A program made the position numbers and the translations under genes. Shown here piece by piece: positions 54,204 through 62,924 of a stretch of 64,000 nucleotides of DNA. How positions within the stretch are numbered: position 1 is the stretch's first letter; each line of letters begins with the position of its first letter. This DNA is from Candidatus Binatia bacterium (GTDB lineage: Bacteria; Desulfobacterota; Binatia; UBA12015), in assembly GCA_029248525.1 (NCBI GenBank), contig JAQWJE010000049.1:737836-801835 (forward strand), in the 5' to 3' direction. The notes below the pieces were generated by a model, which saw only the letters and a program-made list of their open reading frames with translations, was not told the origin of the DNA and did not search any database.

Positions 54204-55223
54204 ATGGACTTGAAAATTCTTGAAGAGGAGTGCGAGTGGCAAGCCCGCGATGTGGCCGATGAATCCAGCTGGACCGAAGTTTTCGATCGGGATGAGCTGG
54301 AGGAACTTGATGCAGCGCTGCGCCACGCATTGGAGGTTTCCTCGGATGTCCTCGAGGTCGAGAGGGAGGATTTCCCGCTGCCCGGACTTGCGCCTCGTTT
54401 GCAGCAAATCGAGGACCAGCTGATCTCGGGTCGTGGCTTTGTGCGACTCCGGGGAATCGATCGAGCCCGCTACGATCAGCAGGAGATGGAATTACTCTAC
54501 TGGGGTATTGGCATGCACCTTGGCCGACCCTGGCCGCAGAATCACAAGGGGCATCTCCTTGGCGATGTTGTCGATCAGGGCAAGGATGTAAACGATCCGA
54601 ATGTTCGGGGAAACGAGATCGGGGGCATGGCGCTGCCCTTCCATTGCGATGGCTCGGATTTGGTGGGGCTGATGTGTCTGCAAGCAGGCGCGTCTGGTGG
54701 TCTGTCGATGATTGCAAATTCGGTGGCCATTCATAACCGGCTTGTCCGAGAGCGGCCTGAATTGGCCGAGGCGCTCTATCAGCCCCAGCCGAACGATTTC
54801 CGCGGGGAGCAACGCGCGGGCGAGAAGGGGTGGTACGAAATCCCTGTCTTTACGGAATGGGAGGGCCGGCTGTTTTGCCGCTGCATCCCGCCGTATATTC
54901 TTGCCTCGCAGCGCCACGCAGACGCGCCAAGGCTGTCTCCGGAGGCGCGTGAGGGTCTCGAGTTTCTGGTGGCGATGGCGGACGGGCCCGAGGGCCATGT
55001 CGCGATGGAGCTACGCCCCGGCGATATGCAGTTCATCAATAATTATCATGTTCTGCACGGACGGTCGGGCTATACTGACCGAGCTGGAGGCGGGGCGACC
55101 CGGCACCTGAAAAGGCTCTGGTTGGAGACCCGAGTATTGAAAAGCCGTCCGGTCTGGTTCCACAACCATGCCGGCGATCACTGGGGGCGGAAACGAACCG
55201 CCAGCCGACTTCGCACCGAATAG
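54204..55223 (+). CDS. TauD/TfdA-type Fe(II)/2-oxoglutarate dioxygenase
   Basis: This 339-residue oxygenase has the iron-binding His147 and Asp149 in LPFHCDGSDLVGL and the distal His285 in NNYHVLHGRSGYTD. GRGFVRLRGI at the N-terminus and GHLLGDVVDQGKD are family-typical. CCGGAGGAA precedes the ATG. It is divergent from the FUSC gene. The substrate is unknown; members hydroxylate taurine, phenoxyacids, gamma-butyrobetaine and other acids. Confidence 0.9.
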   Translation: MDLKILEEECEWQARDVADESSWTEVFDRDELEELDAALRHALEVSSDVLEVEREDFPLPGLAPRLQQIEDQLISGRGFVRLRGIDRARYDQQEMELLYWGIGMHLGRPWPQNHKGHLLGDVVDQGKDVNDPNVRGNEIGGMALPFHCDGSDLVGLMCLQAGASGGLSMIANSVAIHNRLVRERPELAEALYQPQPNDFRGEQRAGEKGWYEIPVFTEWEGRLFCRCIPPYILASQRHADAPRLSPEAREGLEFLVAMADGPEGHVAMELRPGDMQFINNYHVLHGRSGYTDRAGGGATRHLKRLWLETRVLKSRPVWFHNHAGDHWGRKRTASRLRTE

Positions 55224-55242
55224 GCGCTCCTCGAAGTTTCAA

Positions 55243-55671
55243 TTATTCCGGCAGGTAGGTCTGGAACATATCACCGAGTTCGGTCGGCTTGCGTTCGGGC
55301 ACGTCGTACCAGGTTCGGATCGTCACGGAGCCGTCTTCTTCGAAGCGGAAGGTCTCGATGCTTTTGCCGATGAAGGTCTTGTCATCGGTCGTAATCTGAT
55401 TCTCGAGCACCCACGCCAACTCGTTGCCGTTCACAAAGATAATATCGTTGTGATGCTTGAAACGAACGCGCGCGTTGAAAAGATTCCACGGTTCCTTGGC
55501 GCAGGCGTCGAACCCGTGCTTTTCGGGCGTGCCGACCGGATCGAGCATGCGGAAGTCGCCGGGTGCGACCTGACGCCAGTTTTCAGTCCACGCCTCGAGG
55601 TCGTGCTTGTTCCAGAGCTCGACGTACTTCGCGGCGAAATTCATCAGGGCAGCTTTATCCGGTATCGGCAT
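55243..55671 (-). CDS. SnoaL-like / nuclear transport factor 2 family protein
   Basis: This 142-residue protein fits the SnoaL/NTF2-like fold: MNFAAKYVELWNKHDLEAWTENW, then a middle with VGTPEKHGFDACAKEP and a final beta-sheet TIRTWYDVPERKP. Such proteins are small cyclases, isomerases or dehydratases, or have no known activity. It is convergent with the dioxygenase gene upstream by 19 bases and divergent from the dehydrogenase gene. Confidence 0.8.
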   Translation of the reverse strand: MPIPDKAALMNFAAKYVELWNKHDLEAWTENWRQVAPGDFRMLDPVGTPEKHGFDACAKEPWNLFNARVRFKHHNDIIFVNGNELAWVLENQITTDDKTFIGKSIETFRFEEDGSVTIRTWYDVPERKPTELGDMFQTYLPE

Positions 55672-55763
55672 GCGCCCTCTCTATCCAAAATCTGAGCAGT
55701 GGTCGATCCGCTTTGGCAATTTCACTGGACCTGCGCCTGTCGCCGGCGTAGGAATGCAAGCGC

Positions 55764-56651
55764 ATGAAAATCGGATTTATTGGTACAGGCGTCATGGGCA
55801 AGTCGATGGCGGGACATCTGCTGGCAGCAGGCCACGACCTCACGGTGCATACCCGAACCCGGGAGAAAGCAGCGGATTTGCTGGGGCAGGGCGCAAAATG
55901 GGCAGATTCGGCGGCGGAGGCGGCCCTCGACAGTGATGTGGCAATCTCGATGGTGGGCTTCCCGGCGGATGTCGAGGAGATCCATCTGGGCCCCCACGGC
56001 ACGCTCTCGAGTTCGAATCCCCCGTCGCTTCTGATCGATATGACCACCAGCACGCCGTCGCTCGCGCGAAGCCTGGCGACGGAAGCCGCCGCGAGGGGCA
56101 TTTCTGCGATCGATGCGCCGGTTTCAGGAGGCGACAAAGGTGCTCGCGAAGCCAGCCTTTCGATTATGGTCGGCGGCTCATGGGAAGCGGTCGATCGAGC
56201 GATGCCGCTATTTGAAATCATGGGGCGAACCATCGTTTTCATGGGTGATGCCGGCGCGGGTCAGCATACCAAGATGGCCAATCAGATCCTCGTCTCGTCG
56301 TCGATGGTGGGTGCGTGTGAGGCGATTCTTTATGCCGAGGCTGCCGGGTTGGACCCGCGCAAAATGGTCGAGGCCGTCAGTCAGGGCGCTGCCGCCACCT
56401 GGACCATTCAGAATCTCGCACCACGGATGCTGGACGGAGATTTCGAGCCGGGGTTTTTCGTCGAACATTTCGTGAAAGATTTGGGGATCGCGCTCGCGGA
56501 GTCTGCAAATCTCGGACTCGACCTTCCCGGGCTGGCCGGCGCGGCCCGGCTGTACCGGCTTCTGGAATCCAGAGGCCTTGGGCGCAAGGGAACTCAGGCG
56601 CTCTTGCTGCTCTACCGGGAGGGTGGCGTGGCAGCCACGGAGAGCCTCTAG
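55764..56651 (+). CDS. 3-hydroxyisobutyrate dehydrogenase family oxidoreductase
   Basis: The protein has 295 residues. The NAD-binding MKIGFIGTGVMGKSMAGHLLAAGHDLTVHTRT is at the N-terminus, followed by MVGFPADVEEIHLG and the SIDAPVSGGDKGA loop. The catalytic Lys region is GAGQHTKMANQIL. Members oxidise beta-hydroxyacids such as 3-hydroxyisobutyrate, tartronate semialdehyde or related substrates. The ATG at 55764 is preceded by a weak ribosome site. It is convergent with the dienelactone hydrolase gene. Confidence 0.9.
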   Translation: MKIGFIGTGVMGKSMAGHLLAAGHDLTVHTRTREKAADLLGQGAKWADSAAEAALDSDVAISMVGFPADVEEIHLGPHGTLSSSNPPSLLIDMTTSTPSLARSLATEAAARGISAIDAPVSGGDKGAREASLSIMVGGSWEAVDRAMPLFEIMGRTIVFMGDAGAGQHTKMANQILVSSSMVGACEAILYAEAAGLDPRKMVEAVSQGAAATWTIQNLAPRMLDGDFEPGFFVEHFVKDLGIALAESANLGLDLPGLAGAARLYRLLESRGLGRKGTQALLLLYREGGVAATESL

Positions 56652-56655
56652 TCCA

Positions 56656-57459
56656 TCAGGTGGGAGTCGCGCCGGGATCGAGAAGCTGTTCCCGAAGAAA
56701 CGCGAGCACGCGATCGAGGGCGGCTCGGGTTGGTTCCCCTTCTTCGTCAATCAGGTCCGTGGTAAGCACGCTATGCGCGGGCTTGTTGCCCGCGGGATTG
56801 CCGCTCTCGGCGGGGAGCTCGATTCCCTCAAAGGCGCTTCCCAATTCCGTGCGTAGCGTTTCGAAACGCTCGGGAGGGCAAAGCGGGTCGCCCTGAAACC
56901 GCAGTCCGAGAACCTGGAGTCCGTCTTTGCTGGTGCGCTCCTTCAGTCGTTGCAGTTGGTCGGGGGAGAGATGCAGGCCGCGCCGCCGCGCCTGACCCAC
57001 CGAGAAGGGCAGCGAGGGCTGTGAAAGGACGGGCGCTCTCAGAATTTCGTCCATGGCCAGAGTCAGCGCGAAGTTCCCGGTAAGGCACATGCCGACCGCA
57101 CCCACGCCATGCCCTCCGATTTCCTGATGGATATATCGTGCCAGCGCTCGGAGCCACTCCGTGATCGGGCTGGACTCATTGGCGGCGAGCACGCGGAATT
57201 CCCGCCTGATGCAGGCGCGAGCGAATTGCTGTCCGAGGTAGGGGAAAGACATCGGGCGGCCCGGGGTGCCGAAGAGGGTTGGCATGAAGACGCTGAATCC
57301 CGCGTCGGCAAGGCGACTCCCGAAGGCCGCAACCTGGGGCGTGATTCCGGGAATCTCATGCATCACCAGAACGCCCGGGCCTTCACCGCGCCGGTATACA
57401 TCCCGTTGGACGCCTGCGTGAGTAAAATTGGTACGCGAAAATTCGGCCAGATCACTCAT
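56656..57459 (-). CDS. Dienelactone hydrolase family protein
   Basis: This alpha/beta-hydrolase of 267 residues has its nucleophile at Cys125 in GAVGMCLTGNFAL (GxCxG) and an acidic loop Glu35 in LVMHEIPGI, as in carboxymethylenebutenolidase. The catalytic His lies near the C-terminus, in KPAHSVLTTDLI. It might open lactones from ring-cleavage pathways, though no other catechol genes are adjacent. It is followed by the SnoaL-like gene on the same strand 33 bases upstream. Confidence 0.88.
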   Translation of the reverse strand: MSDLAEFSRTNFTHAGVQRDVYRRGEGPGVLVMHEIPGITPQVAAFGSRLADAGFSVFMPTLFGTPGRPMSFPYLGQQFARACIRREFRVLAANESSPITEWLRALARYIHQEIGGHGVGAVGMCLTGNFALTLAMDEILRAPVLSQPSLPFSVGQARRRGLHLSPDQLQRLKERTSKDGLQVLGLRFQGDPLCPPERFETLRTELGSAFEGIELPAESGNPAGNKPAHSVLTTDLIDEEGEPTRAALDRVLAFLREQLLDPGATPT

Positions 57460-57492
57460 GAAGTTCTCCGGAGCATGAAGGCCTCGATCCTG

Positions 57493-58002
57493 TCATGACT
57501 CGTCTATCCAGGCGCTCAGGTCGCGCTCGGGTAGGGGGAAGACGACTTGATCCTCCTCCGATTCCGCCGGGGCGGTGCGAGAGAAGGAACCATAATGCCG
57601 CTCGATAAAGCGCCATCCCGGGTTTTCGTCACGAACAAACCGGTCATGGTAGACACCGTAGGCATCGGTGCGCTGGCCCGTCGCGCGCTCGACGCGCAGC
57701 TCATGGATATACATCCGGGCGACCGCGCGATTCTCCGAACTTCGAATCTCGAAGACGGTGTTCAGAACGACAAACTGAAAGAAACTGAACCGCTCGACGG
57801 ACTCGCCTATGAAGGTGCCGACGGCCTTTGGGCCAATGAATTGGGCGGATCGATCTCCCAGCGATAGGTCGAGCGTACAATCGGGATGGAAGATTTCGCC
57901 GAGCTCGGGCCATGCCCGTCGTGTCACGATATCCGCATAGCGATTCTGCAGCCGCCGCAGAGCGATGTAGTCGATCGTTTCCTCTTCGGGGGTAGATTCC
58001 AT
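57493..58002 (-). CDS. SnoaL-like / NTF2-type protein
   Basis: The protein has 169 residues. The helical start IALRRLQNRYADIVTRRAWPELGEIFHPDCTLDLSLG and the later RFIERHYGSF fit the SnoaL_4 group. It is not closely similar to the shorter SnoaL-like protein at 55243. It is divergent from the rRNA methyltransferase gene and same-strand with the dienelactone hydrolase. Function not assigned. Confidence 0.82.
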   Translation of the reverse strand: MESTPEEETIDYIALRRLQNRYADIVTRRAWPELGEIFHPDCTLDLSLGDRSAQFIGPKAVGTFIGESVERFSFFQFVVLNTVFEIRSSENRAVARMYIHELRVERATGQRTDAYGVYHDRFVRDENPGWRFIERHYGSFSRTAPAESEEDQVVFPLPERDLSAWIDES

Positions 58003-58066
58003 GGGGTCGGACTATAGCCCGGAACCGACAATGCGCGAAAGCTGTCCCGGATGTTAAGCTGTTTCG

Positions 58067-59080
58067 ATGCTTTCAAACATCGAGAACGCTCTGGAAGCCC
58101 GCTCGTCTTTTTTGGCTTCCCTTGAGGACACCGACTGCGTGCGGCTTTTCCATGGAGCGGCCGAGGGCCAGCCCGGTCTGGCGATAGATCGGTATGGTTC
58201 CGTGCTCCTCTTGCAGACCTGGCGAGATCCTTTGACGGAGCTGGAAATCGAGAAAATTCACCAATGTGTCGAGGCGGCTCTGGGTGAAGACCTGATCACG
58301 GTCTGGAATCATCGAGGCAAGGAAAAAGGCAAGCCGCGCGAGATTTTCCCGGTACCGGACCTGCCGGCTCGGGTAGTCGGCACGGAACATGGTCTCCGTT
58401 TTGACGTGCATCCGCGACACAAGGTGGGCGATCCTCTTCTTTTTCTCGATTCGCGAGTCGCGCGCAGGCGAATCCGGGAAGCGGCGTCCGGCAAGACGGT
58501 TTTGAATCTTTTTTCCTATACCTGCAGCGCGGGTGTGGCTGCGATCGCGGGCGGCGCGACCGCGGCGTGGAACGTTGATTTTGCGCGGACCGCGCTGGAA
58601 GTCGGTGCCGGGAACGCCCGACTCAACGATATTCAGGTGGACGGTGGAGCAGCGAATCCGACGGCCTGGCGAAATATCCACGAGGATGTTTTTCCGGTGA
58701 TTCGACAATATGCCGGGATGAGAATTCAGGATCATCGCGGCGGGAGAAAATTACGTTACAAGAGCCGCAAGCCACGGCAATTTGATATCGTTGTGCTCGA
58801 TCCCCCGCGTTGGTCGCGCTCAGCCTTCGGTGCAGTGGATGTGGTGCGAGACTACCCGACCCTCTTCAAACCAGCCCTGTTGGCAACCTCGCCCGGCGGG
58901 CATTTGCTGTGCACGAATCATGTCGCACAAGTCGACTTTGATGATTGGACGGACGTGTTGCGTCGTTCTGCGGCCAAGGCCGGTCGACCGATTCAGAGTC
59001 TGGAACGCCTGCAGCCCGACGTCGACGTCCCCAGCTTTGACGGCAACCACCCGCTGAAGATTGCGTGGATTGGTATCTGA
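58067..59080 (+). CDS. Class I SAM-dependent rRNA methyltransferase, RlmI-like
   Basis: This 337-residue methyltransferase resembles RlmI/RlmK, which methylate 23S rRNA. A short N-terminal part (RLFHGAAEGQPGLAIDRYG) resembles the PUA/EEHEE region; the Rossmann domain contains TVLNLFSYTCSAGVAAIAGGATAAWNVDFA and the catalytic PPRWS in FDIVVLDPPRWSRSAFG. The N-terminus is shorter than in E. coli RlmI, so the exact target is uncertain. It is divergent from the SnoaL gene. Confidence 0.88.
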   Translation: MLSNIENALEARSSFLASLEDTDCVRLFHGAAEGQPGLAIDRYGSVLLLQTWRDPLTELEIEKIHQCVEAALGEDLITVWNHRGKEKGKPREIFPVPDLPARVVGTEHGLRFDVHPRHKVGDPLLFLDSRVARRRIREAASGKTVLNLFSYTCSAGVAAIAGGATAAWNVDFARTALEVGAGNARLNDIQVDGGAANPTAWRNIHEDVFPVIRQYAGMRIQDHRGGRKLRYKSRKPRQFDIVVLDPPRWSRSAFGAVDVVRDYPTLFKPALLATSPGGHLLCTNHVAQVDFDDWTDVLRRSAAKAGRPIQSLERLQPDVDVPSFDGNHPLKIAWIGI

Positions 59081-59095
59081 ACCCGAGCTGCAGTT

Positions 59096-59542
59096 TCAGG
59101 CGAGCAGCTGGGTGAGAACCTTGATGCTCATGCCGATGAGGCAGAGCGTCCCGAATCCCCAGAGAAGGGCACGGGCCGGTTGCATGCCGCGAGCATAAGC
59201 AATTGTGTGCAAGACTCTCGAGCCCGTGAATCCCCAGAAGTAGAGCGTCGCTCCGAAAGCCGAGGCTCCTAGCAGCACGTACACAAGCCCGATCGCAAAA
59301 AAGAGCGGGATGCTCTCCATATCGTTGCGATGGATTCGGAGCGCACGAGCAACCCCCGCATTTTCGACCTCGGATGCCTCGACACCTTCGTCAGCGAACG
59401 CCGTGTCTTCGGGGTTGGTGTAGCCACTCGATGTTCGACGTTGGATTGCCGTATAAAAGCTCACGCCCAGCATTTTCAGGACGAGAATCGCGGTGCAGAC
59501 AGCGAAGGTTCGAAAAGCGGGATCTCCGAGAAAAGGTTCCAT
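59096..59542 (-). CDS. MAPEG-family membrane protein
   Basis: This 148-residue protein has four membrane helices and matches the MAPEG superfamily, which includes microsomal glutathione transferase and prostaglandin E synthase. The segment GVARALRIHRNDMESIPLFFAIGLVYVLL is the family's signature helix 2 region, and FTGSRVLHTIAYARGMQPARALLWGFGTL the helix 3-4 region. It may conjugate glutathione or be an isomerase. It is convergent with the methyltransferase gene. Confidence 0.9.
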   Translation of the reverse strand: MEPFLGDPAFRTFAVCTAILVLKMLGVSFYTAIQRRTSSGYTNPEDTAFADEGVEASEVENAGVARALRIHRNDMESIPLFFAIGLVYVLLGASAFGATLYFWGFTGSRVLHTIAYARGMQPARALLWGFGTLCLIGMSIKVLTQLLA

Positions 59543-59783
59543 GCGCGTCGGCTACCGCGAATGGAACGCGCTTTCAAATTCGAGCCCCAAGGAAGCCTCC
59601 AGATCTCGCATGGGGGCATGCTCCAGCTTGCTCCTTGTCGTCTGCGTGCCTCCCGATTTCGGCTTTGAATAGGACGGTCCGCCCATCGTCGTTAGGGGAA
59701 ATTCAGCAGTCAAATCGTGCCATATACGTCAGGCACCAGTGGGCTATTTTCGGCTTTTTGTCGAGATTCCCGGAGATATTTAG

Positions 59784-61307
59784 ATGAGAAGATCTTTTGC
59801 AATGGCAGCAGCATTTTGTCTGGCGTGGGCGCCTTCGGTTCATGCCCTGACGTTGATCAATGAAACGGGTGCCAGTCTCCAGATTACGGATCCTGCGGCC
59901 ACCTCGACGGTAGAGATCTCTCCCGAAAGTCTGTTCGAGGTCCCTGAGCCCTGGGGTGATGATCGACACAAATGGTTCAGCCTTTCTTCGGCGATGGACC
60001 CTCAACCTTGCGAGGCGTTTCGCAGTCGCTGGGGATCCATCAAGATGCCCGCTTTCTTTGTAGGCGTCGCCATTCGATCGGACGGCACCTGCGTTGCGCT
60101 CGATGACTTGCCCGAGCCGCCAGTGAATCCCGAGCCACCGGTCAACCCGGAGCCGCCTGTGGATCCCGAGCCACCGGTCAACCCGGAGCCGCCTGTGGAT
60201 CCTGAAACTCCGGTCGCTCAGGAAATGCCGCCCCGGGGCAACGGCACATGGGTTTACGATGCACTCTTCAGCGAGGGGCCGGCGGGCCCGCCCTTCACGA
60301 GAGCGGGGCTCTGGCTTCCCGAGCTACGCGGTTTCAATGCACTCGCCTCGAAGGAGCATCGGCTGAATCAGGTCTTCTCCTACGGCGGCGATCTCGAGAT
60401 GGAATGTCTTGGCTACGATGATTGCAGCCGTGAGAAAATGCATGTCTATTACTACCCGCCCTCATCCGCGCATCGCTCGAGGTCCTTTGAGGAAGTTGGG
60501 ACCAGCGGGTTTCAGTCGTCGCAAGTCTACCGGGATCTGGACTCCGAGACGCTGGTGATTCCAGTATTTGACGGTCGATTCGACGGGGATGGATATCTCA
60601 AACAATTCCATACCCTAAATGAAGCTCAGGCGCGGACCTACGCCGATACGTTTGCGAATACCGTCTGTGCCGACGGAAGTGTTGCGGGCGTGCAGTTGGA
60701 TCTGGAGCCTTTCGACCTGAACGTCGCGGCTCAGGCACATTTTTACGATCAGGTAGCGCTGAATCTGGCCGGCCAGAACGAGGCGCGAGAAGCGATCGTC
60801 CCCTGTGTTACGGAGCGTTTTCCGGCGGGCCGATTTTTCTCCGTGTTCACCTTCGCGAAGGCAATGACGCCACAGTTGGGTGAGATGTTTACCCGTTACG
60901 GGAACGGTTACCTGGTGCTGTCGTTGTACGATCTGGGCTCGAAGCCTGCAGGGGTGGCGAACACGCCTGAAGAGTATCGGCGGTTGGTGGAGGCCGAACT
61001 GGCGACCGTGATGCGCAATGCGGATGGCGCCTACGATGTCGGCTTCCAGTTGGCGATCCCGGGAGCGGCATCCACGAAGGAATTTGAGTCCTATAGTGGT
61101 GCGGTTTCGGGCTATGCGCAGCGGGAATACGTAGCGGCCGCTCTGGATGCGATTGACGCGAGCGGGATTCGTGAAGACGAGAGATTTCTCGGGATTGCGA
61201 TCTGGGGATTCAGCCGCTTCATGGCGTATCCGCCGCATAGCAATCAGACCTTTGAGCCGGCTTCTCCAACCCTCGATGTCCAGGCGTTGCTGGCGGAACG
61301 GATGTGA
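59784..61307 (+). CDS. Secreted protein, Pro-rich linker and putative TIM-barrel domain
   Basis: The protein has 507 residues with a signal peptide (cleavage likely after VHA at 21). An N-terminal beta-domain (about 22-108) is joined by a Glu-Pro-Pro-Val-rich repeat linker to a C-terminal domain (about 150-507). The latter contains VAGVQLDLEPFD, which resembles the acidic catalytic strand of glycoside hydrolase TIM barrels, and FLGIAIWGFSRFM. No family is firmly recognised. CGGAGATA precedes the ATG. The 241-base upstream gap to the MAPEG gene contains nothing clear. Confidence 0.75.
   Translation: MRRSFAMAAAFCLAWAPSVHALTLINETGASLQITDPAATSTVEISPESLFEVPEPWGDDRHKWFSLSSAMDPQPCEAFRSRWGSIKMPAFFVGVAIRSDGTCVALDDLPEPPVNPEPPVNPEPPVDPEPPVNPEPPVDPETPVAQEMPPRGNGTWVYDALFSEGPAGPPFTRAGLWLPELRGFNALASKEHRLNQVFSYGGDLEMECLGYDDCSREKMHVYYYPPSSAHRSRSFEEVGTSGFQSSQVYRDLDSETLVIPVFDGRFDGDGYLKQFHTLNEAQARTYADTFANTVCADGSVAGVQLDLEPFDLNVAAQAHFYDQVALNLAGQNEAREAIVPCVTERFPAGRFFSVFTFAKAMTPQLGEMFTRYGNGYLVLSLYDLGSKPAGVANTPEEYRRLVEAELATVMRNADGAYDVGFQLAIPGAASTKEFESYSGAVSGYAQREYVAAALDAIDASGIREDERFLGIAIWGFSRFMAYPPHSNQTFEPASPTLDVQALLAERM
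60111..60216 (+). repeat. Tandem repeat encoding PEPPVN/PEPPVD linker
   Basis: Eighteen-base units encode six residues each, PEPPVN or PEPPVD, about six times in a row. A 36-base higher-order unit is repeated nearly identically twice. The repeat forms the flexible linker of the surrounding secreted protein and is a probable site of length variation. Confidence 0.9.
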
Positions 61308-61356
61308 TCGAGAGGATGGGCACCGAGCTACCAGCTCAGGTGCCCATCGCCTCGAT
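61307..61356. terminator. Extended hairpin between convergent genes
   Basis: ATGGGCACCGAGCT (61316-61329) pairs with AGCTC-A-GGTGCCCAT (61333-61347) with one bulged A and a 3-base loop. Outer bases ATCGAG and CTCGAT (61307-61312, 61351-61356) extend the stem with minor mismatches. No T tract follows, and the 3' arm enters the monooxygenase coding end. Confidence 0.55.
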
Positions 61357-62859
61357 CCACCGACGAAGGTCGTCGCCTTCGTGGGCAAAAGTGCCGATAT
61401 AGGTGTCCGGTCGCACCAGTACCGCATGTCCGGGTTGGATGCCTAGTGTCCGCGCAAGCTGGCCTTCTGGTTGGATTTCGACCGGGACGATCGGGCAGGC
61501 CTGCTCGTTGCCGCCAAGGCGGGAAGACCATTCCTCACGTTTCGGCCCCGCGATGAGAAGCGTGGCGCCTGGGTGTCGGAGCTTCTCGTAGATCGGTTTC
61601 CCTGCTTCCGACAAGTCGGGAAGCCGATCGCCGGGCTGCAGTCCGGCGGAACCCTGTATCCCCTGTGCCAGCGAAGTCCCTCGGTAATGGATATCGGTTT
61701 CGGAAAGGAAGGGTCGTAGTCGAGGAGCGACCCAGTCCCTTCGCAGAAGGTGACGCAGCAGGAAGGATCGGATTCGTTGCAGAATCGGGCTCCGCAGCAT
61801 CGCCAGACGAATCATTCTGGAGGAATTCTCGACGACTCTGGCGCCGATGGGGTGACGTTCTTCGTGGTAGGTGTCGAGCAGTCTTGGGTGCGCGCCGCCA
61901 CGAGCAACCAGAGCGAGTTTCCAAGCCAGATTGACGGCATCCTGAATTCCCGTGTTCATGCCCTGGCCGCCGGCCGGGCTGTGGACATGGGCTGCATCTC
62001 CCGCAAGCAGGATTCTGTCGTGACGGTAGTTGTCGACGATGCGTTCGTTGATGAAAAACTCACTCAACCAAAAACTCTCCTGAATGGTCCACCCAGTCGA
62101 GGTGCGGGTGTCGAGCAAGTTCTGGAGTTCAGCCTCGGTGGGAGGGCCGGTGGAGGCTTCCGGCCGGGGAGTTCCGCTGTCGACGATGATCCGCCAGCGA
62201 CGGTGCCCCGCGGGGAAGAGGGCGACGATTCCATCGCGGGAAAGGCAGGCCCGAATAAATTGAGGATCAAAATCCTGATCGATAGAGAAGTCGCCGAGGA
62301 TCCAGCGGCGATCGACGGAAGCGCCCGGGAAGTCGAGGTGGAGTCCGTGGCGGACTCGCGAATGCGCACCATCGGTTCCGATCATCCAGGGGAAGCGCGC
62401 CTCGGAATCCCCTTCCGCCTCTGAGTGAATCTGGCAGGTGATACCGTCCGCATCGGGACGAAATTCACCCAGTGAAGTGTTGCGCTCGACCTCGACGCCC
62501 TGTTCGCGGAGCCGTTCGATCAGGGTGGCCTCGGTCGCGGATTGCGGAAGAAGCAAGCCGGTCGGGATCGGCGAACTCGGTTCGTTCAGGACGATTCTGC
62601 CGATGGTTTCTTCAGCCGTCTGGAGGATGGCCCCCTGCAGGATCTGGGCATCCTCATGTTGCTGGAACCGTTCATGGGGAAGGCTGCTGTCGAGGGTCTC
62701 CAGTGTCCGTTGCCAGACGACGAGAGCCTTCGATAAGGAAGTCGGTCCCGCTTGCGCATCGATGATGCGCACCTCGCATCCATGCCAGAGAAGCCGGTGG
62801 GCTGCGGCGAGCCCTACCGGCCCTGCACCCACTACAAGAATTGGTTCCATCGTTGGCAT
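61336..62859 (-). CDS. FAD-dependent aromatic monooxygenase family protein
   Basis: The protein has 507 residues and group A flavin monooxygenase motifs: the FAD GxGxxG in ILVVGAGPVGLAAAHRLL, the DG motif IGTDGAHSRVRHGL and the GD motif ILLAGDAAHVHSPAGGQGMNTGIQDAVNLAWKLA. This is the PheA/MhpA-like branch that hydroxylates phenols and related aromatics with NADPH and O2. The C-terminus has a thioredoxin-like additional domain. The frame extends to 62994 but ATG 62859 precedes the Rossmann strand by few residues; ATG 62922 and 62850 are alternatives. Confidence 0.9.
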   Translation of the reverse strand: MPTMEPILVVGAGPVGLAAAHRLLWHGCEVRIIDAQAGPTSLSKALVVWQRTLETLDSSLPHERFQQHEDAQILQGAILQTAEETIGRIVLNEPSSPIPTGLLLPQSATEATLIERLREQGVEVERNTSLGEFRPDADGITCQIHSEAEGDSEARFPWMIGTDGAHSRVRHGLHLDFPGASVDRRWILGDFSIDQDFDPQFIRACLSRDGIVALFPAGHRRWRIIVDSGTPRPEASTGPPTEAELQNLLDTRTSTGWTIQESFWLSEFFINERIVDNYRHDRILLAGDAAHVHSPAGGQGMNTGIQDAVNLAWKLALVARGGAHPRLLDTYHEERHPIGARVVENSSRMIRLAMLRSPILQRIRSFLLRHLLRRDWVAPRLRPFLSETDIHYRGTSLAQGIQGSAGLQPGDRLPDLSEAGKPIYEKLRHPGATLLIAGPKREEWSSRLGGNEQACPIVPVEIQPEGQLARTLGIQPGHAVLVRPDTYIGTFAHEGDDLRRWIEAMGT

Positions 62860-62924
62860 TGCCAGGCTCTGTCCTTTGCAACCGGTTCGCGTTGCGATCA
62901 CAGCGGCTTTCAAGAGAGACATTT

